DNA of 64,000 nucleotides from Bdellovibrionales bacterium (GTDB lineage Bacteria; Bdellovibrionota; Bdellovibrionia; Bdellovibrionales; UBA1609), in contig JADJNU010000002.1 of NCBI GenBank assembly GCA_016714165.1, positions 930,001-994,000 on the forward strand, written 5' to 3'. Made by a program: the position numbers and the translations under genes. Positions 9,050 to 17,083 of this stretch are shown piece after piece; the stretch's first letter is position 1; each line of letters begins with the position of its first letter. Under the pieces are notes generated by a model. That model saw only the letters and a list, made by a program, of their open reading frames with translations. It searched no databases and was not told where the DNA came from.

Positions 9050-9388
9050 ATGAAAAAGATTGAGGCCATAATCAAGCCCTTCAAATTGGATGATGTTGTC
9101 GAGGCCCTATCCGAGCTCGGAGTAGAGGGCGTCTCCATAACTGAAATTAAGGGATTTGGACGCCAAAAGGGGAGAACTGAGATCTACAAGGGCGCTGAAT
9201 ATGTTGTGGATTTTCTCCCAAAAGTTAAATTGGAAATTATTTTGAACGATGCCCTTGTTGAGCCTGCGGTTGAAACGATCCAGCGAGCAGCTCACACGGG
9301 AAAAATTGGCGACGGCAAGATTTTTATTCTTCCTGTTGAAGGTGCCTTACGAATAAGAACTGGCGAGAGAAACGAGGAAGCTGTCTGA
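9050..9388 (+). CDS. glnB: Nitrogen regulatory protein P-II
   Basis: A 112-residue PII signal protein, the usual length. It senses 2-oxoglutarate and ATP/ADP and adjusts glutamine synthetase, its adenylyltransferase and nitrogen sensor kinases. The T-loop carries Tyr 51 in GAEYVVDF, the residue uridylylated by GlnD in proteobacteria, and Tyr 46 is also present. The start MKKIEAIIKPFKLDDV and the C-terminal GKIFILPVEGALRIRTGE (ATP-binding C-loop) are typical. The ATG at 9050 follows an AGAGAG stretch. It is followed after 109 bases by glnA, the classical glnB-glnA arrangement. GlnB and GlnK cannot be separated by sequence, but linkage to glnA rather than amtB favours GlnB. Confidence 0.93.
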   Translation: MKKIEAIIKPFKLDDVVEALSELGVEGVSITEIKGFGRQKGRTEIYKGAEYVVDFLPKVKLEIILNDALVEPAVETIQRAAHTGKIGDGKIFILPVEGALRIRTGERNEEAV

Positions 9389-9396
9389 ACTGCAGA

Positions 9397-9436
9397 GCTT
9401 CGCGGACCTCTGTGGCGCGAAGCCACATGGCCACAG
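9397..9436 (+). promoter_or_regulatory. Overlapping alternative hairpins between glnB and glnA
   Basis: GCTTCGCG (9397-9404) pairs perfectly with CGCGAAGC (9416-9423). CTGTGGC (9410-9416) can instead pair with GCCACA at 9422-9427 or GCCACAG at 9430-9436, which breaks the first stem. No run of T follows, so this is not an intrinsic terminator. It could be an mRNA processing or stability element that sets the glnB:glnA ratio, or an attenuator of unknown type. Confidence 0.5.
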
Positions 9437-9497
9437 ATGATGAAGAATGACCAAGTTAGTTGCAAATAAATTAACTGTTTAAATCTAAGGAGAAAAA

Positions 9498-10910
9498 ATG
9501 AAGCCAGCAGATGCCATAAAGTTCGCAAAAGAGCGCGGATGTAAAATGGTGGATTTTAAATTCACTGACCTGCCAGGAATGTGGCAACACTTCACCATCC
9601 CGATAAGTGAGCTGTCCGTTGAGGTTTTTGAAGACGGCCTCGGCTTCGACGGGAGTTCGATTCGCGGTTGGCGCAATATCCACGAGTCAGATATGCTCGT
9701 TATGCCTGATGCAGCGACGGCACTTGTCGACCCATTCATGCAAGTTCCCACTCTTTCGCTCACCTGCGATGTTGTTCTTCCTGAAACTGGGGAACCCTAC
9801 GATCGAGATCCTCGTAACGTCATCAAACGGGCGAACTCCTTCCTAAAATCCACTGGACTTGCAGATACGGCCTATTTTGGACCCGAAGCTGAGTTTTTTA
9901 TCTTCGATGACGTTCGCTATGAGCAAACGGCCTATGGTGGCTTCTATCAGGTCGACTCGGACGAGGCGACTTGGAATTCGGGTCGAGATGAAGGCCGAAA
10001 TCTCGGATATAAACCACGCCACAAAGAGGGTTATTTTCCGGCTTTACCCTCCGACACGCATCATGACTTGCGTACTGAAATCTGCTTGGAACTCGAAAAA
10101 TGCGGAATGATTGTTGAACGACAACATCACGAAGTCGCGACGGCCGGTCAGGGCGAAATCGATATCCGATATGACGCGATGATTGAAATGGCTGACAAAA
10201 TGCAGTGGTTCAAATACATCGTGAAGAACGTAGCCCGACGTCACGGGAAATCGGCCACGTTTATGCCGAAGCCAATTTACGGTGACAACGGATCTGGAAT
10301 GCATACTCACGTTTCTCTTTGGAAGGGCGGAGAGCCTCTTTTTGCGGGCGACAAATATGCTGGCCTCAGCGAGATGGGTCTCTACTTTATCGGAGGCATC
10401 TTAAAGCACGCCCCTGCCATCTGCGCGTTTACTAACCCAACTACAAACTCTTATAAACGTCTGGTACCTGGATTTGAAGCGCCCACCAAGTTGGCCTATA
10501 GTTTTCGCAATCGCTCTGCGGCAATAAGAATTCCCAACTCAGGACCTAACCCGAAGGCAAAGCGCTTGGAATTCAGAACACCAGATCCAAGCAGCAATGT
10601 CTATTTTGCGATGTCCGCAATCCTTATGGCTGGACTCGATGGGGTTATGAATAAAATTCATCCTGGAGATCCTCTCGATAAAGATATCTACGGATTGCCA
10701 CCAGAGGAAGCAGCGAAGGTCCCAAGCGTTCCAGCTACACTTGACCGATCCCTCACAGCTCTTCAAGAGGACATGGATTTTCTTCTTAAAGGAGATGTTT
10801 TTAGCAAGGATCTGATTCAGACTTGGATTGACTACAAATACGAAAGAGAGATTATTCCCTCATTGCAGAGGCCTTCTCCCTTTGAATTCTATTTGTATTA
10901 CGATCTTTAG
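9498..10910 (+). CDS. glnA: Glutamine synthetase, type I
   Basis: A 470-residue GSI that condenses glutamate and ammonia with ATP to make glutamine, active as a cytoplasmic dodecamer. Signatures: the beta-Grasp segment with GFDGSSIRGW, the metal-binding PEAEFFIFDD, HHEVATAGQGEIDIRY, MPKPIYGDNGSGMHTHVS, and the nucleotide/substrate site KRLVPGFEAP followed by RSAAIRIP. Tyr 398 in DIYGLPPEE is the adenylylation site of the proteobacterial GSI-beta class, consistent with control through PII and GlnE. Start ATG at 9498 follows AAGGAG. It is the last gene of the glnB-glnA unit and is followed by a clear terminator. Confidence 0.98.
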   Translation: MKPADAIKFAKERGCKMVDFKFTDLPGMWQHFTIPISELSVEVFEDGLGFDGSSIRGWRNIHESDMLVMPDAATALVDPFMQVPTLSLTCDVVLPETGEPYDRDPRNVIKRANSFLKSTGLADTAYFGPEAEFFIFDDVRYEQTAYGGFYQVDSDEATWNSGRDEGRNLGYKPRHKEGYFPALPSDTHHDLRTEICLELEKCGMIVERQHHEVATAGQGEIDIRYDAMIEMADKMQWFKYIVKNVARRHGKSATFMPKPIYGDNGSGMHTHVSLWKGGEPLFAGDKYAGLSEMGLYFIGGILKHAPAICAFTNPTTNSYKRLVPGFEAPTKLAYSFRNRSAAIRIPNSGPNPKAKRLEFRTPDPSSNVYFAMSAILMAGLDGVMNKIHPGDPLDKDIYGLPPEEAAKVPSVPATLDRSLTALQEDMDFLLKGDVFSKDLIQTWIDYKYEREIIPSLQRPSPFEFYLYYDL

Positions 10911-10954
10911 GTCATGCGTCCTCTCCAATAGTGGGGCTTTTTGGCCACATAAGC

Positions 10955-10987
10955 AAAACCGACTTCTCAAAGAGTCGGTTTTTCTTT
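10955..10987 (+). terminator. Intrinsic terminator of glnA
   Basis: AAAACCGACT (10955-10964), an eight-base loop, and AGTCGGTTTT (10973-10982) form a ten-base stem followed by further T bases. It sits about 45 bases after the glnA stop codon. Confidence 0.9.
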
Positions 10988-11061
10988 TGGCAGATAGGAG
11001 GACCTTTGCTAGTCTCTTATTTCATTTTGAATAACGTGAATTGAGACAGGGTAGATAACAT

Positions 11062-11472
11062 ATGGATGATGTAATTACTTACATGGGATATGAGTGGATT
11101 CAGGCCGAGGAAGACGGCATTATTTCTATTGGAATTAACGAAGCCGGTCTTGATGAATTTTCAGAAATTTTGAGCATTGGCCTACCCGAAGAAGGTGAAT
11201 TTGTCAGCCCGGATGGCATTTGTGGCGAGCTAGAAACAGACCAGGGCCCCTTAAATCTTTACTCACCCTTAAAAGGGCGCGTGGTTGAACTCAACGATGC
11301 CGTCATTGAAAACCCCTCTCTCATTCTTGAAGATTGCTATGGCGATGGATGGCTATTCAAAATAGAGGCGGATCGAGCCGAGGATGTTGACCGTCTTGCG
11401 AGAGCCAGCAGCTCTGATGACGACGATGACGATGACGGTCATATGAAGAATCGCGACACGGAAGAGGACTAG
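11062..11472 (+). CDS. GcvH-like protein lacking the lipoyl lysine
   Basis: A 136-residue homologue of glycine cleavage H protein. The barrel is visible: DGIISIGINEAGLDEFSEI, then LPEEGEFVSPDG, then LYSPLKGRVVELNDAV and GDGWLFKIEA. In true H proteins the lipoylated Lys sits in the hairpin ESVKAASDLYSP; here the matching stretch is ETDQGPLNLYSP, with Gln 61 in place of Lys. It therefore cannot carry lipoate at that site and should not act in glycine cleavage. The C-terminus has an acidic run of seven Asp. No gcvT or gcvP is nearby. It is convergent with spoVR, three bases apart. A structural or regulatory role is likely; the function is unknown. Confidence 0.8.
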   Translation: MDDVITYMGYEWIQAEEDGIISIGINEAGLDEFSEILSIGLPEEGEFVSPDGICGELETDQGPLNLYSPLKGRVVELNDAVIENPSLILEDCYGDGWLFKIEADRAEDVDRLARASSSDDDDDDDGHMKNRDTEED

Positions 11473-11475
11473 ATC

Positions 11476-13017
11476 TTAGGCCTTTTTGTCAGTTGGATCT
11501 TCATTGGCCTCACCAACAGGAAGATCTGAAAGCAGAATTGTCTTAAATTCCTTTCCGTCGAATTTCACAACTCGACGTTCATTATCAAGAACTGTAGCCA
11601 CATTGATGGGTCTCCTCCAGACAGTAAACATGTTTTTCATCGTGGCCTGCATATAGTCCGGCTGCATCTCTACGCCCTCATATGAATGAGTCAAAAGAAG
11701 TTCGCCGCGATTCTCAAAATTAGCATCGACTATATTGATGATTGGCTGACCGAAGTTCGTCAACTGAAACAAGAGCTTTGATTTTATCGCCTTGAAATCC
11801 CGAGTATCTACTTCAAACTGTCCCGTACGTTTATTGAATTTATAAACAAACATCCGATTTCGAACACAGAAATCTTCTGTCAAATATTCATCAATAAATG
11901 TGACGTCATTGTAGTTTCGACGAATCTGGAAAATCTTTTCACGACCCTTGAACTCTTTTGTATCCCAATTCTTACGGGCATCCATTTCTTGGCACTCTTC
12001 CCACTGTTTTCCATATTGGCCCTTATTCCAACGCTCCTCAATATCTCGAAACAATTCTATGCCGACTTTATAGGGATTAAATCCCGATGGCGACATGGCC
12101 ATCGTCCCACTGTGCCGATCGGCAAAATCAATGATCTCAGAATCCGTCGCTATTCGCTCTGTCATTAGGCGAGAGTGCCAATAGGAAGCCCAACCCTCAT
12201 TCATAATTTTGGTCATCCCCTGAGGCACAAAGTAGTACGACTCCTCCCGAATGATCGACATGACATCTTGCTGCCAAGATTCTAGCGGTGCGTAATGAAT
12301 TAAAAAGTTGAGGATGTCGCGAACAGGCTCTGGAGGGAAATGGCGACGCTCAAACTTAGCCCTCTCCATTCTCTCCTTCGCCTCTTCCGCCATGATCTCT
12401 GGAGGATTGATATATTTCTCCATGTAATCACGGTGAACATTAAATCGAGAACCTCCGGATTCATTTGAAGCCGAAGACTGGTCACTTTCTGATCCACTCG
12501 AAGCTCTCAATTGGTAAGGACTGTGCCTATCGATCAAGTTCTCGAGACTTAGGCAAACATCGATGAAGTCTTCAACTGTGTCCATGCCATGGCGGTCCAT
12601 ATAACGACGAATTCGAGTGCCATGATTGGCCATTGTATCCATCATCTTGCGATTTGTCGGAGCAAACCATTGGTTATTTTTAAAGAAATCGCAGTGACCA
12701 AAAACATGAGCCATCACCAGCTTCTGATCAACAAATTCATTGCCCTCCATCAAATAGGCGTAACAAGGGTCGTGATTGATAACAAGCTCATAAATTTTAG
12801 ATAGGCCGTACTCATAGCCTTTTGCGAGCTGTTCATACTCCATTCCAAACCGCCAGTGTGGATATCTGACGGGAAAACCTCCGTAAGCGGCAATTTGGTT
12901 CATTTGGTCATACGTGACCAATTCAAAAATTGTTTCGAAAAAATCAAGGCCGACGTCCTTTGCTATTTTGCAAATTCGCTGCCGCTCTCTTTCCAATTCA
13001 GGGGTAATATTAGCCAT
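11476..13017 (-). CDS. spoVR: SpoVR family protein
   Basis: A 513-residue member of the SpoVR/YcgB family. The family is widespread and strongly linked with PrkA kinase and DUF444; its biochemical activity is unknown, with roles in Bacillus cortex formation and in stress or stationary phase in enterobacteria. Typical segments are EQLAKGYEYGLSKIYELVIN, LMEGNEFVDQKLVMAHVFGH and the MNEGWASYWH stretch, which carries conserved His and Glu. Full length, with no break. It starts three bases after the DUF444 stop, so the three genes form one operon in the order prkA, DUF444, spoVR. It ends next to the convergent GcvH-like gene without a visible terminator. Confidence 0.95.
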   Translation of the reverse strand: MANITPELERERQRICKIAKDVGLDFFETIFELVTYDQMNQIAAYGGFPVRYPHWRFGMEYEQLAKGYEYGLSKIYELVINHDPCYAYLMEGNEFVDQKLVMAHVFGHCDFFKNNQWFAPTNRKMMDTMANHGTRIRRYMDRHGMDTVEDFIDVCLSLENLIDRHSPYQLRASSGSESDQSSASNESGGSRFNVHRDYMEKYINPPEIMAEEAKERMERAKFERRHFPPEPVRDILNFLIHYAPLESWQQDVMSIIREESYYFVPQGMTKIMNEGWASYWHSRLMTERIATDSEIIDFADRHSGTMAMSPSGFNPYKVGIELFRDIEERWNKGQYGKQWEECQEMDARKNWDTKEFKGREKIFQIRRNYNDVTFIDEYLTEDFCVRNRMFVYKFNKRTGQFEVDTRDFKAIKSKLLFQLTNFGQPIINIVDANFENRGELLLTHSYEGVEMQPDYMQATMKNMFTVWRRPINVATVLDNERRVVKFDGKEFKTILLSDLPVGEANEDPTDKKA

Positions 13018-13020
13018 TAG

Positions 13021-14115
13021 CTATTTCCCTTTTCCCAAAAAATCCTTAATTGATTGTAGAATCTTATCTTTGCTCTCAATTTTACTGATCACCAATTTGT
13101 CTTCAGCTGGAAAAGCTTTTTCAAGATCCTTCAGAAACTGTCCGCTTCCATACTTACTCTCTACCTGGCCATATCCAAACATATTCACCTTGGGGAAAAA
13201 AAATTTTTGGAGAAGCGCCAGACAAGCCCTCGTGTCCTCCCCACTCCAATTGTCTCCATCGCTAAAATGAAATGGATAAATATTCCAATGTTCCACTGGA
13301 TAATCAGCCTCAATTATCTGTTGACAGAGCCGGTATGCGGAACTAATCAGCGTGCCTCCGGATTCACTCGTGCTAAAAAAAACTTTCTCATCCACTTCCT
13401 TCGCTGCAGCATCATGAATAATAAAACGAGTCTCCAAACCTTTGTAATTTCGCTTTAGCCAGGCATTAATCCAGAAGCTTTCCATACGAACGATGTCTTT
13501 TTGCTCATCTCCCATCGAACCAGAAACGTCCATCATATAAATGACAACCGCATTGGCCTGAGGCTTAATGACTTTTCGAAAAGTCTTGTAGCGCATATCA
13601 CGCCGAATCGGCACGACAAAAGGTTCCAATGGATCGTAGGTGCCGCTTGACAATGATCTTTTCAAGGCTTCCTTGTAAGACGCCTTGAAATGACGAAGGC
13701 CTTCCGGACCCACCGGCGATCTACCCGTATACCTTAAAGAAGCAACATCTGTATTTTTATTGCCCTTGGGTTGAATACGGGGCAACTCTAGCTCCTCACC
13801 CAAAATGTCAGCCAGCTCTTCAATTCGAATTTCAACCTCAAGGAAATGTTCCCCCGGGCTCTCGCCAGCGGCTCCAGCTCCCAATTGATCGCCATCCACC
13901 TTTTCGCCAGCCTGACCTTGCCCTTGACCGATTCCTCCCGATTGTTTTGGACCGTACTTAAAGCGAGGGATATCGATATGAGGAATTGGTATCTTAACCA
14001 ACTCCTGCTCCCGACGTCCGGTCATCTCGCCCTGTGTGACATATTTCTTAAAATTCTGCTTGATGCGCCCACGCACGATTTCACGAAAACGGTTGTTATC
14101 TTCTCTGATACCCAT
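13021..14115 (-). CDS. DUF444 (YeaH) family protein
   Basis: A 364-residue DUF444 protein, the partner of PrkA and SpoVR in many bacteria and equivalent to E. coli YeaH. A von Willebrand A-like fold is suggested by VVIYMMDVSGSMGDEQKD, a MIDAS-type DxSxS motif, followed by ESGGTLISSAY with the conserved Thr. The N-terminal third is basic and contains a Gly/Gln-rich stretch (SGGIGQGQGQAGEK). Cytoplasmic, with no signal or membrane segment. Known phenotypes of the E. coli homologue concern nitrogen starvation and stationary-phase adaptation; the molecular role is not established. Coupled on both sides within the operon. Confidence 0.92.
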   Translation of the reverse strand: MGIREDNNRFREIVRGRIKQNFKKYVTQGEMTGRREQELVKIPIPHIDIPRFKYGPKQSGGIGQGQGQAGEKVDGDQLGAGAAGESPGEHFLEVEIRIEELADILGEELELPRIQPKGNKNTDVASLRYTGRSPVGPEGLRHFKASYKEALKRSLSSGTYDPLEPFVVPIRRDMRYKTFRKVIKPQANAVVIYMMDVSGSMGDEQKDIVRMESFWINAWLKRNYKGLETRFIIHDAAAKEVDEKVFFSTSESGGTLISSAYRLCQQIIEADYPVEHWNIYPFHFSDGDNWSGEDTRACLALLQKFFFPKVNMFGYGQVESKYGSGQFLKDLEKAFPAEDKLVISKIESKDKILQSIKDFLGKGK

Positions 14116-14137
14116 TTTCTAAGTTTACCTTCCAAAT

Positions 14138-16231
14138 TTATTTCTTATCCTTTACATCACCTCTGGCAAAAATACTCGCAACATAGTGCAGAACATCAGT
14201 GGCAGAAATCTCGTCATATCCGAACTCTTTGATCAATCGAGTTTTCACGATATCGATTTTTTCCTGAGTATCCTTGTCAACCACTGAGGAAACCAATGAC
14301 GTTAGCTTAATACTGTCCTTTTGGTCTTCAAATAACTTGAGTTCCAGCGCCTTCTGCAGCCGCTCATTTGTTTTGTAATCGAACTTTCTGCCATCGAGAG
14401 AGATGGCTCCGATATAATTCATAATCTCACGTCTGAAATCATCTTTCCGAGAGTCAGGGATCTCAATTTTCTCCTCAATTGATCTCATCAAACGCTCATC
14501 AGGCTCCTCGTTCTGGCCAGTGAAATGATTCTTAACTTTTTCCTTTTGAGTGTAGGCCTTCACATTATCAATATAGTTGGAGCAAAGGCGAGCCAAGGCC
14601 CCCTCATCAGCGCTGATGGCACGTTGCACTTCTCCCTTTATGATCTCTTCGTATTCTTGTTTGATGATACTCAAAAGTTCGCGATAGTCTTGCTTGATCT
14701 CCTCAGATGAAATCAAGGAATGGTGCCTGAGACCACTATCTAATTCATTTATCATCATAAATGGATTGACCGAACCTCGGTTCGACTGCTGAGCTCTGAC
14801 GATGGCATTAGACAATTTATCCTGGACATAACGAGGAGAAATTCCATCTAATCCTTCTCTCTTCGCTTCCTTTCTCAGCTCCTTAATATTGTCCTCTGTG
14901 TAGCTCGGAAGAGTTTTTCCATCATACAATTTTAGTTTTTGAATACGAGTAAGATTTGCTTTTTTGGGTTTTTCTAAACGAGTCAACACCGCCCACATCG
15001 CGGCCATTTCGACCGTGTGGGGAGCTATACTCACTCCACGCATTCGTTGTGAGTTAAAATCCTTTTTATAAATTTTGATTTCATCCTTCCATTTTGTAAT
15101 ATACGGAATATCAATTTTTACAGTCCGATCCCTCAGGGCTTCCATAAACTCATTGTCCTGAAGCTTTCGGTACTCTGGCTCATTTGTGTGTCCAATGATC
15201 ACTTCATCAATGAACGTCTGAGCAAATTTCTTCGGCTTAACTCGGTGTTCCTGTGAAGCCCCCAAAAGATCATACAAGAAAGCCACATCAAGCTTTAAAA
15301 CTTCGACAAATTCAATCACCCCACGATTGGCAATATTAAACTCTCCGTCAAAATTAAACGCGCGAGGATCAGAGTCCGAACCATATTCAGCAATTTTTCG
15401 ATAATTTAAATCACCTGTGAGTTCTGTGCTATCCTGATTTTTTTCATCCTTGGGTTGAAAAGTGCCAATTCCTACTCGATCAGCCTCGCTCAGCGCAAGC
15501 CGCCTCACCCTCACATGACTTAATACACGTGCGAGATCACCGCCGTATTTCTCTAACAATCGCTTATAAATATAGCGACTGGGAGGACAAAGATCTCCTG
15601 TAATGCCGATTCTAAACTCAGACTTATTCCCACGATTCAGCTCTTCAATCAGCTTAGGACGAACTTCCTCCGGTATCAGCAGGAGCGGTTCCTCGTGCAT
15701 AGGACTTGGAAATACTCTCACTCCCCGACCGAAAATATCCTCATGTGCGCCAGACTCGTCAACCCACTCAAAAGTGTAAAGTGCACCGTTGTCGGACTTG
15801 GAATATTCTTCAATTCCTCTTTTTAATAATCGACAAATAGTTGATTTAGAACTTCCTACCGGCCCATGAAGAAGAATGACGCGCTTTTCAGTCCCATATC
15901 CAAGAGCTGCCGATCTTAAAACGTTGACCAATTTCATCAACGGAATATCCAATCCAAAAACGGCATCTTTCCCACCGTTCTTCTCATCATCGAAGAACCT
16001 GTAGTGAGTTATCTGCTTCTTTACATCCATGTAATCGACTACCCCAGCTTCCACCACCATGTCATACATGCGCTGAAAGGCGTTGCGAGTAATTTTTGGA
16101 TTCTCTCTTACCAAATTCAAGTAATCATTGAGTGTACCCGACCATGCCAAATCCTTGTAGCGATCAGACCGATAATGCGATTTAATCAAGTCGTTAATAT
16201 TCAGATTGTTTCCGCCCAACCCAGTCGACAT
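14138..16231 (-). CDS. prkA: PrkA-type serine protein kinase / AAA ATPase
   Basis: A 697-residue PrkA (YeaG in E. coli). The N-terminal AAA-like domain has a Walker A motif GPVGSSKST (about residue 110) and a downstream ALYTFEWVDESGAHEDIFG segment; the C-terminal region is the PrkA kinase-like domain. Family members phosphorylate themselves or partner proteins and promote stress and sporulation programmes; some show AAA protease activity. I chose the ATG at 16231, preceded by AGAGGAG at a seven-base distance; a GTG at 16273 would be 14 codons upstream with no ribosome site. First gene of the prkA-DUF444-spoVR operon. The promoter should lie in 16232-16417. Confidence 0.96.
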   Translation of the reverse strand: MSTGLGGNNLNINDLIKSHYRSDRYKDLAWSGTLNDYLNLVRENPKITRNAFQRMYDMVVEAGVVDYMDVKKQITHYRFFDDEKNGGKDAVFGLDIPLMKLVNVLRSAALGYGTEKRVILLHGPVGSSKSTICRLLKRGIEEYSKSDNGALYTFEWVDESGAHEDIFGRGVRVFPSPMHEEPLLLIPEEVRPKLIEELNRGNKSEFRIGITGDLCPPSRYIYKRLLEKYGGDLARVLSHVRVRRLALSEADRVGIGTFQPKDEKNQDSTELTGDLNYRKIAEYGSDSDPRAFNFDGEFNIANRGVIEFVEVLKLDVAFLYDLLGASQEHRVKPKKFAQTFIDEVIIGHTNEPEYRKLQDNEFMEALRDRTVKIDIPYITKWKDEIKIYKKDFNSQRMRGVSIAPHTVEMAAMWAVLTRLEKPKKANLTRIQKLKLYDGKTLPSYTEDNIKELRKEAKREGLDGISPRYVQDKLSNAIVRAQQSNRGSVNPFMMINELDSGLRHHSLISSEEIKQDYRELLSIIKQEYEEIIKGEVQRAISADEGALARLCSNYIDNVKAYTQKEKVKNHFTGQNEEPDERLMRSIEEKIEIPDSRKDDFRREIMNYIGAISLDGRKFDYKTNERLQKALELKLFEDQKDSIKLTSLVSSVVDKDTQEKIDIVKTRLIKEFGYDEISATDVLHYVASIFARGDVKDKK

Positions 16232-16417
16232 CGTCTTCTCCTCTGGTGGATGAGATTTCTCAAATTGACCCACTCTGCATCAGTGAGCCCAACCTTATTA
16301 TGCCGGATTGAGAACAGATCCACAACGAAAGTTGCTGAATTAAACACTCTAATGAAAAAATGGACTGGTCTAAAATTGAGACGCAGGGAAATGATCTCTG
16401 GTCCTTTGTCGAGAACA

Positions 16418-17083
16418 TTATTGAAATGACAAAACTTCAAATCCCTTCGGAACATCAAGCGCAAAAAGATCCTTCTTATTTTGGACCTTTCCGGCATATT
16501 CAATGAAATTGATCTGTATCTGCGCTCTCGGATGGTCAATTTTTACCATCTTCCTATCCATCACGCGATCTTCCCAGGACATCTCTAAGCTTTCAGATTC
16601 CTTTTTACAGGATTGGAGGAAGTCCCTGCTATCTTTCTTGCAATTCCAACCCGAACCACCCACTGGCAAATCGAAAAGAAGATTATAAATCAAGTTCGGA
16701 TCAAGTGGTGCCAAAATGATTGGTTCCAAAGAGCGCGGAGTACTTTTCCCAACAAAAAATTTTTTCTGGTTCACCAAAAAATAACTCACCTGACTTTTAT
16801 TCATGACAAAGCTAGCCACATGAGAACCCAATGGAGTTGTGACATCCATTCTCAGGTGTTCACCCAGCTTTGCGTTCACATTAACGTTCAGAATAAATGA
16901 CTTATCCTGTTTTTTGTCACGTATAAGTACCTTTGATTTCCAAAATCCTTCTTTGGCACCCTCAAACCGGGTCGGAGCCGTTTGGCATCCTGATACCAAA
17001 AAAAAGACTCCTAAACCAACTAGATATAAAAAATTCCTATTACTTGCTATCCAGAACGGACGCTGGTTGGCGAATCTCAACAT
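16418..17083 (-). CDS. LolB-like outer-membrane lipoprotein
   Basis: A 221-residue lipoprotein. The signal ends in the lipobox LVSGC, after a hydrophobic run LYLVGLGVFFLVSG. The mature part has the pattern of LolB/DUF4292 proteins: FWKSKVLIRD, a LRMDVTTPLG strand, VSYFLVNQKKFFVG and a late FALDVPKGFEVL. LolB receives lipoproteins from LolA and inserts them in the outer membrane. The gene directly follows and overlaps a TPR lipoprotein gene, an arrangement also seen around lolB in Pseudomonas. Identity is too low to be sure by eye. The ATG at 17083 lies inside the upstream gene; an ATG at 17149 is an alternative. Confidence 0.6.
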   Translation of the reverse strand: MLRFANQRPFWIASNRNFLYLVGLGVFFLVSGCQTAPTRFEGAKEGFWKSKVLIRDKKQDKSFILNVNVNAKLGEHLRMDVTTPLGSHVASFVMNKSQVSYFLVNQKKFFVGKSTPRSLEPIILAPLDPNLIYNLLFDLPVGGSGWNCKKDSRDFLQSCKKESESLEMSWEDRVMDRKMVKIDHPRAQIQINFIEYAGKVQNKKDLFALDVPKGFEVLSFQ

